64,000 bases of DNA from Lytechinus pictus (Eukaryota; Echinodermata; Echinoidea; Temnopleuroida; Toxopneustidae), in the NCBI RefSeq assembly GCF_037042905.1, contig NC_087257.1:14482001-14546000 (forward strand). Direction: 5' to 3'. Shown piece by piece: positions 34,514 to 47,540 of the stretch. A program made the translations under genes and the position numbers. The notes under the pieces were generated by a model. It searched no databases. It saw only the letters and a program-made list of their open reading frames with translations, and was not told where the DNA came from. Every line of letters begins with the position of its first letter. The first letter of the stretch is position 1.

Positions 34514-36040
34514 ATAAACAAATGAAATAAATAGATAAATGAATAAATAGATAAATAAATAAATAAAATAAGATACAAAGAGCAACAACACCTAACAGCT
34601 TTTAGGTCGATCGCGGAAAATGTTGATGAAACTCCTCTCACCACCATGCATTGGCAAAAGGTGGAACCCAGCACTCGTGTTGATGACACCTTTAATATCA
34701 AAATCTCGGGTTGAGATGATACACAGTACGTAAACCAAAATCTCGATCATAGGACCATGAATGATGAAAATCTAGGTCTTTCGTGATGATTGCTCATTTT
34801 TCCAACCCCATCAGGGCAAACATAATAACGAATTCATACAGCAGCAGCCTAGCGGATATTAGCATGATTAGCATCAAAAGTGATTGCTATAAGCTCCGAA
34901 AGCAAATATGAAGAGGCGGCACAATAATTTAAGAGGGGGGCATCGGGGGGAGGGTACGCCCCATTTAGAACCGTTTTTACCCTCCATTCGCACCCACCTT
35001 ATATTTTCATGGTTCCACCTCTATATGGATCAAATAAACATAATTATGCTCAGAGACTGCTTGTATACGGATGTGATTCCTCGAATTTCTATTCACCAAA
35101 AAAATTTACAAGAAATAATGTAATTACACAGGGGTTTTGGGGGGGAAATCAAGCCGTCTTTTATACATTATAAATAATATGTAAAGGATATCATATTTTG
35201 CATTTCATTTTATAGAGTAAAAAAAAACGGTGATTGATTTACGTCATTCGAGCAAAGTTTAAATGTCAGTTAGTTTTTTATCTGATTTCGATGACCTTTC
35301 GAACGTTAAGCCTCCTTTGATTTTTTTTTATATATTAGAATCAACCCAGCTACCGTTTGCATGGTTTGGGTCGACTAAGCCTTGATACGGCGCCACGGTA
35401 TAAGCCAGTTCGTAGTTCCTTTCTGCGCATGATCAAAAGATTCTACGCATGATCAGAGGAAGGTCATTTGTACCAAAGTGACATGGTGGTTTAAAATCTA
35501 ATGAGATAAGCACCAACTTTGATGTCTTGATTATTCATATATTCTTTTGAATAGTGGTTTTCATTTACATCCACAAAAAACAACAATGCGTCCACGAACG
35601 ACTGGTATTTCACAGTTTGCCAAGTACATTGTGCAACATGCTATGATATGCATTCAAAGTAGAAATGCAACAAATACCTTCATAAAGTGTTCATTGGTGT
35701 GCTATTCTAGTCACCTGGTCTATTCAATTTCTTCATCCTGCTATGAAAGACAAGCTTACGTAATATCTTGCTTTAAAATCTGCCTGTCATAATGAAAGAA
35801 ATGGAAGGTCATTTGACCAAAATTGTCCATGAAGTAACGACGAACTGGTCTATTCTGATACAGGGGTATATAAGCAATTCACCTTTTTCCTCAATCATGT
35901 TAATAGGGTGATGGAGTTGCAGTGTATGTACACGGTCGAGGACAATTAAAAAAAAATATTCCTCCTCCATTGACCTGTATTCCCTTCCCTCCATTTGTTT
36001 TTATTTTTATTTCACCTTCTTGAAAAATCATAGAGGCAGT

Positions 36041-36265
36041 CACTGGCGGATCCAGGGGGGGGGGGGGGGCACAGCTGGCCCTTGCCCCCCCCCCCCCTTT
36101 GAGAAGCAAAATTAAATTTGTAATGTAAAAATGCCATCAAAACAGATGTGTGCCCCCCTCTTTTGAAAGTGAAGACCTTTTTTATTATTTTTTTTTTTTG
36201 CTTGTCAAAAATTTCCTCCGAAAAATGTGCCCCCCCCCCTTTGGAAAATCCTGGATCCGCCCCTG
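36041..36265. mobile_element. hAT-like MITE, CACTGGCGGATCCAGG ends, 8-bp TSD
   Basis: GAGGCAGT at 36033-36040 and 36266-36273 flanks 225 bp with inverted ends (cactggcggatccagg / cctggatccgcccctg). G and C runs lie just inside each end, as in many elements here. Confidence 0.85.
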
Positions 36266-36639
36266 GAGGCAGTCGTCCACGGCCCCAAGTAATGCCGCAC
36301 CTGCATGGTACATCTAACCCAAATACATGCAACCTTTCGCGTGTGCTTTCCTTTAATGTCCATTAGGGTGCATTCTCGCCAGCCCTTTGGCAGAGACAGT
36401 GGTGATAATAATCTCTGTGTTTGAGAAAATGTGACGTCTGAAAAGATAAAAATAGAACATCCGAATGCAGAAATATGTTAATCTCCAAACAGTGAACCCC
36501 GACTGTTACATGAATGAATCCCATCACTTTCAGAAAAAAAGCGGGCTTTACAGGTGAGGTAAGGAAACAAGCGAAGAGATTAATTTGAGCATACCGGTCG
36601 GTCTTTGTTTCAGTGGCGTAGACATGAAAGATGAACGAG

Positions 36640-37510
36640 GCAGCCAGGGAATATACCCCGTACTGTAGGCATATCTGGGTGTGGTTGATGTAGTTTTATT
36701 TATTTTCTTTGTTACTTTTGCTCTATACATTCTACGGGTGCATGTGATCGTCTCATTATCGTTACCGGTTATTGGCGTAAAATGGGGGGGGGGGGGGCTG
36801 GGTGTACTTGCCCCCCCCCCCTCATAAGTAAGTTCCACAACCATAATAAATGGAGGAGAAACGTACCCTAATGGAAAGGACACAGTGTCCCAAAGTGTGT
36901 GCCACAGTGTGTTCACAGTGTGGGACACAATTTGAAATCACCTTCACACTGTTCAATTTGAGCACCACAGCGAGGTGAATCATTTATTCACATAGTTGAC
37001 CATGAGAACACGCTTTGAACAGTCACACTGTCGAGGTGTCCACAATGTGAAAATATATTCACACTTTGAATAGAGCATTTCAACAGTGTGAATAATATTT
37101 GCGCATAGTCCACTGGGGGCAGCAAGGGAATATACCCAACCCGTACTGTAGGCATATATGGATGTGGTTGATGAAGTTTTATTTATTTTCTTTGTTACTT
37201 TGCTCTATACATTGAACATGGGTGCATGTGATCGTCTCATGTATACATAATCGGTTATTGGCGTAAAAAATGTGTGGGGGGGGGATGGGTGCACTTGCCC
37301 CTCATAAGTTTACAACCATAGAAAAATGGAGGAGAAACCCTGCTGGAAAGAACACAGTGTCCCACAGTGTGTTCACAGTGTAGGTTACAATGTGAAATCA
37401 CCTTCACACTGTTCAATTTGAGCACTACAGCGAGGTGAATCATAAAGTCGACTATGAGAACACGCTTTGAACAGTCACACTGTCGAGGTGTCCACAGTGT
37501 CAAATAATGA
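36640..37510 (+). repeat. Direct tandem duplication of about 480 bp
   Basis: Copies start at about 36640 and 37119. Both contain 'actgtaggcatat', 'atttattttctttgtta', 'gggtgcatgtgatcgtctca', 'ggttattggcgtaaaa', a G run, and a block rich in CACAGTGT words ending 'tgtcgaggtgtccaca'. The ACACTGTG/CACAGTGT block is itself a likely old inverted-repeat element. Confidence 0.8.
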
Positions 37511-38521
37511 TATAAACCATTCTGGCAGCCAAGACGAAAATCAATCTATGTTGTAATGAGAAAGGAAATTAAAGAGTAATTGCGCGTGACCATCCTTTGC
37601 TCCTCATTTTTTCCCGAATATTGCATGACCTTTTGCAGATGCGATAAACATCATTCTCGTATTCTTTCTTATCATATTATAATGTCCAATTTCGGTATAT
37701 ATTTCCAAACACATTAACATGGACTAGACAATATTGAAGACGCAATGCCTTCAGATAAATTATGGTGTGCCCATGAAGTCGCCAAACTCGTTGCCATTTT
37801 GATGTTCAATTTTATCAAATATTGCCCGTTATTGATCAATTTAACTTGTTTTCTTAATATTCAAAGTAACAGGTGCAATGCACTCTAAAACTGTAATATA
37901 TTTGGCAATAACTTACATATACGAGAAAAAATGACAGACCCACACTCAATTGGTAATTCAAACCGAATGACGGGCCGAACTTGAAAGATACGTTCGTTCT
38001 GAAGTATCACAAGTTCTACTTTTTACAATCCATAATTCAATAGGTCACCGTGGGCCTATATTTGTGGTTTACTATTGTCATTAATAAACAAATTCGTGAA
38101 AAAGTGACTTCATGAATCGATTAACAACTAGTTTGTCACCGAATGGGTCAAAATATATTTTGCGCATAATGAAGACCAATATGTTACCTAATCTATATAG
38201 CCTAATAACTCAAACATCTCTGTAGATTTGCCTAACACTAATAAATTAACCTCCCACAAAATCTGGAAAATGTTCCCGGGGCAAACGAAGTGACGTGCAG
38301 GACTGCAGGTATTGAAGAAAATGCACAATGCAAGCATAACGAGTTATGAATCTCCAAATGCCCGGCGCCTGCTGCGGGCTCCAAAATAATGGGCGATACC
38401 ACTAATGCACGAGGAGATTGGCGGGCATTAAGATGCGTTACATTCATGAAAGATGCGTGTGTGCTTTGGGTGCGTGAAACGCGATCAAGCTCGGTGCATT
38501 CGTTTCCCGCGTACATCCGAT

Positions 38522-38527
38522 TATAAG
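38522..38527 (+). promoter_or_regulatory. Candidate TATA box (TATAAG)
   Basis: It lies in a locally GC-richer stretch (about 38270-38640), upstream of a good splice donor (gtaagc at 38636). A start site would be expected around 38550. It is the best promoter candidate for the b561 gene on this strand. Confidence 0.4.
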
Positions 38528-38549
38528 GCCATACACGCATCACGGCGGC

Positions 38550-38635
38550 GGGTGGAGTTCCATGATTTCTTCAGTGTGTAGTGTATGCCAGTCTTTACGA
38601 ATTAGCCCGCCAGAATACAACTCTCTGTAGAAGAG
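38550..38635 (+). other. Candidate first non-coding exon (b561 gene)
   Basis: Bounded by a TATA-like box about 28 bp upstream and the donor gtaagc at 38636. It contains a 22-codon open frame (ATG at 38562, TAG at 38628-38630), which would be an upstream ORF. Joining to the leader exon at 53881 would need a 15.2-kb intron; this is inferred, not shown. Confidence 0.35.
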
Positions 38636-38640
38636 GTAAG

Positions 38641-39655
38641 CGATCATTACCAAATTATCTTTTGTGTTTTATGATGATAATCCCTCTGACTGATTCTGTT
38701 GTTTGATGGATCTTTCCCATATCCAATGACCTGTGTTTGATTTTGAATGAGCGCATGGCGAAAATTGAACTGAGATGAGCTTTTGGTTTTAACGCGCCAT
38801 ATGGTAGACCAACTCGTATCAACATTTGAGGGTATGAAAGAATGATTGCTGATACTATACTTCCAAATCAAGGACACGAATATGTATAGGCAGATTAATT
38901 TTGAAAACATGGTATCTGAACGTTTTATTTTTTATATCAATCGCTGCCTTGTAGCACTAACAGACGACCGACTCGGCTGTGTGATCGTTGAGCAATATCG
39001 TGTGTGTGTGTGATCGGTATACTGTCTTGAGTAGATGGTAAATTACCGCGTAAACCTTTCCATTGTTATTTTCATTGGGGGATAAGTATTACAAATTAGA
39101 TGCACGTGTGAGTCATGGGCATGTCGTGTACACACTGAAATCACGTTTTGTCCTTTGTAGAGGGGGGTTAGAGCTAATTGTGATGCCAAAATCGAACTGT
39201 TACTGCAGCCTCTTCATTATAGGAGAAAGACATTCAGACCGAATATCAATATGAAATATGAGTCAACAATTTTTATTTTTGTCGGTTGTCTTTATGCATA
39301 TATGAGTATAGGCTTATATGCCGAAGTGTGAATATGCCGGACCCGCGAGATCGCGAATGAATAATTGATTTCTAGGGCTATAGGCTAATTGGTATCTGAC
39401 TAATAATGTATATTGAGGGGCAATCATAGCTATAAGCCTATATTCCCGCCACTATAGACCAAGGTAAAAACTCTTCATTGAATTATTGTCAAGGCTTTTG
39501 AAAATTTATGGGGATTTAAACGTAAAATTTAATTATCACTTTGATTACGATGACTGGGCTGTTGTCATAATTGTTATCATCAATATCGATTATTAATATC
39601 ATGATCGTAAGGGAAACTGTAATTGTTTCATTATTATAATTTCATTGTAATTAGT
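38641..39655. other. AT-rich sequence without recognised features
   Basis: No exon or clear repeat. A short TG run lies near 39000. Confidence 0.5.
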
Positions 39656-39875
39656 AAAAGTAAAAGTAGTAGTATTACTATTAGTAGTATAGGTAGTAGT
39701 AGTAGAAGTAGGCATATAATTAGTATTATTAGTAGTAGTAGTACAAGTAGTAGTAATAGTAGTGGTAGTAGTAGTACTTAGTAGAAGTAGTAGTACAAGT
39801 AGTAGTGGTATTGGTAGTAGTAGTAGAAGTAGGAGTAGTAGTATAGTAGTAGTAGTGGTAGTAGTAGTAGTAGTA

Positions 39876-39906
<31 letters not shown>

Positions 39907-39940
39907 AAGTAGAAGTATAGTAGAAGTAGTAGTAGTAGTA

Positions 39941-40002
<62 letters not shown>

Positions 40003-40131
40003 TAGTAGTAGTAGTAGTAGTAGAAGTAGGAGTAGTAGTATAGTAGTAGTAGTGGTAGTAGTAGTAGTAGTAGAAGTAGTAGTAGAAGTAGTAGTAGAAG
40101 TAGAAGTATAGTAGAAGTAGTAGTAGTAGTA

Positions 40132-40193
<62 letters not shown>

Positions 40194-40200
40194 TAGTAGC

Positions 40201-40231
<31 letters not shown>

Positions 40232-40290
40232 TAGTAGCAGTAGTAGTATAGTAGTAGTAGTATATAGTAGTAGTAGTAGTAGTAGTAGAG
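39656..40290 (+). repeat. TAG trinucleotide array, 635 bp, internally duplicated
   Basis: Interrupted (TAG)n with variants GAAGTA, GGTAGTA, TATAG and GGAGTAG. A variant pattern (gaagtaggagtagtagtata) at 39826 returns at 40023, and 'agaagtagaagtatag' at 39905 returns near 40097. So a block of about 190-197 bp was duplicated. The antisense strand is open only because the array lacks stops in that frame; it is not a gene. Confidence 0.95.
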
Positions 40291-42540
40291 TCATCATTAA
40301 TATTCTCCTTTTTATCATTATCAATATTAGATATGAATATCTTTCAGCTGTCAAGCTGTAGTACATTAGTGTATCTGCATTCTGCTCTTTAACGTATTCA
40401 ATCTGAGCTACTTGTAAGAAGATTTCCCTATTTTTTTATTAGCCCATGATGCAAATGTTATTGAAAATCTGTCGGAATGAAGAAGAACATTTTCATGAAT
40501 ATGCTCAAAATTGAGTTATGTTTTCTTGACAAATAAAGAAAGACCTGTACACTTATTTCATTTTTTTTTCTGATATCAATACGTGTTAATCAGTAGTGTA
40601 GTGAAACAAAAATTTAAGGGGACCAGGCATGGCGTATGGGGCAGCGTTTCTTTAAAAAATGTGAAAGAGCGAAGCAAGCGAGCAAAATGTTTGACTTTTA
40701 AAATACTGAACTATGATTTTGTGATAGATGTTGACATGATATTAAGAAAATACCATATTTTCCACATTTCCCTCTCTTTTTGTCTTCTTATTTTTGCTTG
40801 GTCATAAATATTGTGGAGCGTTCATGGTCCAAAGTCCCCCATCAAGAACCTTTTGTTTTTTGTCAAGATATTACTGAACAAAAAGGCCCCCTTTTATTTA
40901 AAATCTTAGATCTGTCCCTGCATGTGAAGGTAGCAGTATGTTTTCAAAAAAACTTGCCATGCAGGCAACCTGGAAAAAATATCAAGTCATCATACTATCG
41001 ATACATGCTTCTTTTTTTTTCTTTTTTTTGCAGGAGTTTCTGCATTTATTGTAAAGTCAAAATAAATTTACAATACATAAACATAATCGTAGTATGACAT
41101 GAAAGTACATTGTAATGTGACAAATTTATAGTAGTGTCATAACAAAATTTAGACATGAATACAATTTAAGGATAAGACAAAGTAGTGAAAAAACAAATGC
41201 AGTGGCAAACTATATAAGCAAAATAAATGCTTCAGTAATAGCAGCCAAAGGGGGAAAGGGGCTACATGGAAACCAATTATTCTATAGTTCTAGGTCTGGA
41301 AGAAAATCTTACGTCACCATTCTTTACCATTTACACTATGCAATCTCGTTTTCATCCATGGTTGATTATGATAGACCTGACTAATCCTTGTCCATGTCAT
41401 TTGATTAGTTGAGCATTGTGTAGCTCTAATTGGAAACTCATGTAATGATTGGAAAATTAGCTATTGATGACCCAATAATGATAGGCCCTGACCGCTGTGG
41501 TTTAATTGTATTCTCAGTAATGAACGTAGTATACCCACAACACACACACACACACCCCCTCATACTCACACGCTATACTCGAGATGACTGTAGTTATTTT
41601 AGTATCGACCGAGTACTCGTACTTTGTATACACCCTACAGAAATAAGCATTCATTAAATCAGTTCCTAATCAGATTTCTATCAAAGTAATGGAGGATCAT
41701 ACTGCCAGATAAATCTGATGAAGAATTCATATTTTTCATACGTCTAAGTATTCGTCTGTTTTTTCTTCAGAATAATATGCATTGGTATAAAATATACAGA
41801 TAAGTAAGCTTTCGCCTATATGATAACAGATTGTAAATAATACCTTTATCAATAAATCGAGTTGACTTGAATAATAATAATAATAATTAAAAACAAATGG
41901 CGAGCATTACTCAAAACCGTACGTAAATTTACAAGTTACTTGCTTAGTTAAAAAAAAATATGTATTTGGAGTATTATTTTCCCAGATTGATAAGAACAAA
42001 CGACGTCATTTTTTATACTATTTCTTGTGTATTTCCATTGGTTAGTTTATAGTGGATGAGATAGTAAAGAGGGTCACTTTGACTGAATCATAAATATTGA
42101 TTTAAAAATGAAATATTTGACGTATCATACATTGTATGATACATCACATCTTACGCATTCGTCTATGAAATAACTATATACATTTATGTTCTTTATGTCA
42201 AACTGATTTTGTATAAATTCATGTTTACAAGAAAATGTAGAAATTTGTGAAATGGAAGAAAATAAATGTTTACACGAATGAATGAATAACTTAGTAGTCA
42301 ATTTCCTGGAATTCCTCCGCTGCGAAGGGTTACACAAAATAACATTGTTGACTTTCTTATTACATGATCACACACATTCACATTGGATGTACCTTTTTTT
42401 AAATTACACGTACCACAGCAATAATAATTTACATCCGATGACGATTTACAAATAAAAAAAAATAATAAAAAATTCAATTAAATAGATAAAGATTGATTTG
42501 TCATTTTAGACAGTTAGACATCGCCAGCAATGATAAGGCA
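40291..42540. other. Gene-free region, probably intronic
   Basis: AT-rich with short CA and AAT runs (41541-41556, 41871-41886). No exon, RNA gene or clear element recognised. Confidence 0.5.
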
Positions 42541-42712
42541 CCCAAATAGCAATTGATCAGATCATAAAGAGTTACAACTGTTGTAACTTTGCCATTATGG
42601 CAACTACCATGGAAACCTTGATTCTGATTGGCTGCTGAGCCCTGTTACCATGGTAGTTGCCATTATTGCAAAGTTACAACAGTTGCAAGTCCTTTATGAA
42701 ACGGACCCCTGA
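42541..42712. mobile_element. Hairpin MITE related to 2706-2862
   Basis: gttacaactgttgtaacttt and gccattatggcaactaccat on the left, inverse on the right with ttgcaagtcctttatgaaac. The left outer end (GGGCCCG) is lost or changed. Confidence 0.75.
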
Positions 42713-42806
42713 TCGGATTTAAGCTTGATTGCATGCGATCAATCGTATAAACCAACTGCACGGTTAGTCTCTGAACTTTGTCACGTTTGTACCACAGGGG
42801 TGACAC

Positions 42807-43275
42807 GACATTTGCTCCCTCGACAATTGCTCCGGGCGTTATTTTGTCTAAGATATAGGTTAGGGTTAGAGTTACCATGGTTACTATAGGGTTTTATGTC
42901 AGGTTTAGGGCAGGGTATTGTGTCAAACCCAGGGTTGAAGTTGGTCATTCGATTACACTCTAAAAAATATTGGGTTAGAATGCTCCATGAGGGTAATTAT
43001 GTGTACAACCAACATTGGGCTTTTTTTTTTTTTTTTTTTTTTTTTTTTTGGGGGGGGGGGGGCATTTATCCAGTGTAATTATTTTGTTTCCCCAATTCTA
43101 AAGTGATTGCTGCATACCTTACTTGACAATGCTTCCCGCAATAGGTAGAATACAGACCCATATTGGTTGGACACATATTATTACACTCGTGCTGGTTAAA
43201 ACTTTACCCAATATTTTTTTACAGTGTATATGTGTGGAATTTAGAGCGGAGCAATTGTCGCCGGAGCAAATGTCA
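42807..43275. mobile_element. Outer MITE (ACATTTGCTC family) split by a mariner-like MITE
   Basis: cgacatttgctccctcgaca / ccggagcaaatgtca with inner pair caattgctccg / cggagcaattg. Comparison with the intact copy at 12844-13024 places the insertion at one TA. Confidence 0.8.
42956..43226. mobile_element. TA-flanked mariner-like MITE, CACTCTAAAAAATATTGGG ends
   Basis: Ends CACTCTAAAAAATATTGGG and, inverted, CACTGTAAAAAAATATTGGG, with TA at 42954-42955 and 43227-43228. The middle has a T29 run followed by a G13 run. The intact outer copy elsewhere confirms the insertion point. Confidence 0.85.
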
Positions 43276-44900
43276 TGGAACCGCCACGGGGCCTTGGAGA
43301 GGCGTATACTGTATAGTAGGATCAAAAACACACAGCATACAATCAGAAGCAATTAATACATGAAAAATAAATGAATATATTTTGATGCAGAGTGTGTGTA
43401 AGGAGCGAAAGGACGAAGACTCCCTCGTCGAGTTAATAGGCTGAAGGCAATCCGTGTTTTGAATTTATTACAACAATAAACAGGCAAGGAGATCACGGAG
43501 ATTGAAGACAATTTGTATGATAAAATGCCTCCTGAATGTATATAATATTATACTCCGCTTATAGTCAGATACAACCATTACACATTATCATTTAGATATT
43601 GTCAAATGGAAGGATATGAATAGATGGATGTTTATGAATACACAACAATTTCTCTTTTTTGATAAACCATTGGAATATGTTAGAAAATAATTTTCCTTGA
43701 ATGTCCTGGTATTAAGAAATGGGTATTTTTGTTTGTTTGCTTACTCGCTCGCTTTGGAATTTCAAAAATAACGCATCATGGATTATTCACCCCGTTTAAT
43801 TTTGTAGCCTCACTTCGCCACTGCAACCATAGGAAAGCTAGTATTTGATGTTAATATTTAGACACACGACCAATGCAGGAAATGATTTCATGTGATGGCT
43901 CAATAAGCACCGTCTCATCCAAATCGCTATCAGCCATTTCCAAATGTCATATTTGCTTAGGTTGGTCTAATATTGATTAGCTATGGTCGGCCAGCCGTAA
44001 TGGCAAAAAGTCAAGAGTAGAAACGAATGTTGTGTACATTTTCGTTTGCTTGAATTGAATTCGTTAAATTTTATTTATTCATTCATTTATTTATTTATTT
44101 ATTCATTCATTAATTCATCCATTCATTCTTTCATTTTATATTTATTTAGTGTTGTATCTATTTTTTTATTGATTAATTCATTGAATGATCAATAACAATA
44201 ATTGGAATTTCACAGTCCTTCAGTAAATTAATAAAACTAAGCATTTACCCTTGTAATGATAATAGTGTAGACAGTGGCTGTTCAAGATTATATGCTCAAT
44301 GTAGTTTTAACCAGATTATTGCTGTTATTATTATTATTATCATTATCATCATCACCATCATCATTATTATTATCGTCAGCAGAAATAGTATCACAAAACT
44401 TTTAAAACTTGCCAAACGGATTTTGCACTTCGTGTTAAATTGACGTATTTGATCAAACTAACGGTGTCAGAGAAATAATGCTTGGGTTTTGGTATTGTGC
44501 TCAGGTAAAACGGAATGGTCAGACAATTTTCAAACATTATATATATCCCTCAAAATTTATATTATCCTATTTATACAAATTGCATATCCCTCTTTCATAT
44601 CGTCCTCCCCCCCCCCCTCACACACACACGCACACGCCATGACACGCCACACATGCATATTGTGAATATTTTCAAGGTAGTTTTTGTTTCAAAGTATAAG
44701 TCCCTATATTCCATTATTAGTTTACAAATAATGGTTGTCAAGTTATACAGCCAATGGATAAATGTAATATCAGGTTACTAGGCGAAGGTCATCTCGGGTT
44801 CAAACTGATATCAACTTAAAAAAAAACTACAATTTCTATTTAAATAAACAGTTTTTAAATCATACTTCAGTATTGTGTAAAACATGAATATAATGTCACA
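43276..44900. other. Gene-free region
   Basis: Simple ATTT/ATTC (44075-44135) and ATT/ATC (44318-44375) runs. No exon recognised. Confidence 0.5.
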
Positions 44901-44907
44901 CATGTAT

Positions 44908-44910
<3 letters not shown>

Positions 44911-44954
<44 letters not shown>
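44911..44954. repeat. (TA)n microsatellite
   Basis: About 22 TA units, immediately left of the element at 44955. Confidence 0.95.
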
Positions 44955-44958
<4 letters not shown>

Positions 44959-45674
44959 CAAAAAAAGTTTGGAAATCTGACTTTGATCGATAATCCCTCC
45001 TCGGTTTTAGTAAATATCAATGTAATTAATATCAATCAATAGATTATTTAATTCTCTTTAAAATGATACCCTACATGATATGATTATGGTTCACATGGAG
45101 GTGCAGTGCCTTGAAATGTGGGGCAAGGTAAAAATTCAAAAGTTGCAAAATGACACAATATTGAAAGTCACTGTTCTTTTTTTCCGTGGTGATGAGTGAG
45201 TTTCTTTTAATTGTTTTCATGCACCTTAACATCAACATTAACAAGGAATCAAACACACCTCTGCACAAGCGAACACATAACAAACAGGCATGGGTATTTC
45301 AAACCACGACTCAAACCATGTTATCTCACAGAACCATCACTACATAGACCACAACAAAACATAAAATTGAAGAAGCAGGGGCTTCATTTGAATGGATTTT
45401 CACCTCTATTGACACAGACAAAAGAATCATGTTCTGTATCATGTGTATTGACCCTTCATGACTATTTCTGCTCGTTTTGCACCTTTTTAATTCAGACCTC
45501 ATCCAACACTTTTGAATCCTGCTCTTTTCATGATGGCATGATCATAACAAGCATGGTATCATTTTAAAGAGAATTAAATGATCTTTTGAATGATATCAAA
45601 TATGCATTGTGTAAAATTGAGAGTTGGGAGAAATTATTGGCCAAACTCAGATTTCCAAACTTTTTTGAGGGGTT
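44955..45674. mobile_element. Mariner-like element in a TA microsatellite
   Basis: aactcaaaaaaagtttggaa and the inverse ttccaaacttttttgagggg, followed by a matched pair tttaattctctttaaaatga / tcattttaaagagaattaaa. TA runs lie on both sides, fitting insertion at TA. No transposase frame is intact. Confidence 0.7.
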
Positions 45675-46719
45675 TATATATATATATATATACATTATAT
45701 TAATATCGTTTTAAGTTAATAGGTCAAGGTCATTTCAGGTCAGTCAACTTGGACAAAATTATTTATATTTCGTTTATCATTTAAGAATAATCTCATTAAA
45801 TAAAACTTACATGATATAGTTATTGGATATTTTTAAGACATGAAATGAAACGGAAGTTTCATAGTCTAGGTCGACAAACATAGGATTTTATTTTCAAATG
45901 AATATGTTTTTTTCCTCTCTGAAAAAAAGATTATTCATCTTACATTGTACATGTACATGTAGTTCTTTTCAAGGCATGATCGCGTATAATGCATGTGAAA
46001 CTGTTAGCGTTCCACTTGTTCAATTATGATAATAAATCTTCGAAATGTGGTAATCGTCCGAGGTTAAAAAAGTATGTCTCTAAAACACTCCTTTACAGAA
46101 TAAGTTTAGTCATTGTTTAAATGTGTATTATAGAAATGCAACTTTATAAGCCCAGCAGCGTCATTGATGGATAGAGATGGGCACCGGATGAAAGCAAACA
46201 CGTTAATTTTGATTAAAAGCACATCCCATGAAAGGATCTTCTTACACAAAGCATTAATCTTCTCTGATAGTGACGGGTTTATATACCGATCCAGGACTGC
46301 AGAAGGATTTTTTCTTTCTTTTTTAAAGGACTTTTCCTCCGATTTGTTGACAAGAAAAATAATGGTTTTTACTCCGAAATGGGTCGCAATTATAAAGTCT
46401 ATAAAACCACGAACAAAACATAGTCATACACACCCTCATCTTCACGCACATACGCACCCTCACACACACTCATGAAATGGACTTGGAGGCCATTGACTCC
46501 AACAAATAAAACTGTCAAACACAAAAACATATCAATTAAAAAAGAGCAGTTTGTGTAAGTCTTGTTCATTACATGATACATCACGTAAGATATTGATAGA
46601 TTCATTGCTTAACACATTATACCCATGCATCAATCTAAAAATTCTGTGTTTTTTGCAAAATAGGCTACAAAAATGAAAGAGATCGATGAAAGTTTGTAAA
46701 AAATCCAGTAGAATATAAA

Positions 46720-46744
46720 ATGTTTTTTTTTTTCATTTTGATTT

Positions 46745-46790
<46 letters not shown>

Positions 46791-46795
46791 GATGG
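46720..46795 (+). repeat. T-run / G-run tract
   Basis: About 37 T then 9 G. The design recalls the middle of the 43.0-kb MITE. Confidence 0.8.
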
Positions 46796-47540
46796 AGGAG
46801 GAGTATCGATCAAGAATTGGCTTCCCTGACAATGGTGACGTTTCTCTGCATCTCCTCGCGCCCTCTATCTGGCGGTCTCTGTCTCTCTCCCTCTCTTTCA
46901 TATGGCTAGGTGTATATTTTCACTTCTCCATGAATTCTATTCTCTCAGAAACATTTGATCGGTTTGATTTGATATTAATCTATTTATTTTTTAAGTGCCA
47001 GATATAGGCCTATACACGTACTTTTCCGTCACCGTTATAACTCGTCTTCCCCCATTGGTATTCATGCAAGCCTCTTTGAAACACTGTCCGATCCACTCTG
47101 CGCCGTTAAAAATGTGTGTTTATAAAACTGAATAACATTATCTAAACATGATTATTGACCTTTTAAATCGTACGTGGCTTTGACCGCTCCCCCTTTGCCT
47201 CAGGCATGGTGATCATTGCCGCTCCATCGCAGCACTCAGCCAAAAAATGTGATTATGGATGATGGATTGAGCCTCAGAGATGAAAAGCCTGCCACGTCCT
47301 CGGTGGAATTGAATTCAATAGCAGAATCAGTGTACCATCTCTCCTTGTTTTCCCCCTGCTACTGGCCATTTTATGATGCAGTTACACCATTGAAACTGAT
47401 TCCTTAACCGACCTATGCTATGATATATGCTATGCGATGTAACGCCTGGTCGAGCCGGAGAAGATTTCGCTGGTACGATGGGACTGTGGCATGATCTTCA
47501 TCCCAAGTCGCTCGTTCCCATTCTGAAATATTAATGCCAC

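Noticed and set aside
36548..36928. 126-codon minus-strand open frame
   Set aside because: It runs across a tandem duplication containing G runs and CACAGTGT repeats; the copy at 37255-37503 does not keep the frame.
39599..40366. 255-codon minus-strand open frame rich in Thr, Tyr and Leu
   Set aside because: It is the translation of a TAG trinucleotide array; the reading frame is open only because the repeat lacks stops in that frame.
45211..45567. 118-codon open frame
   Set aside because: It lies inside the mariner-like element at 44955-45674 and shows no transposase motifs.
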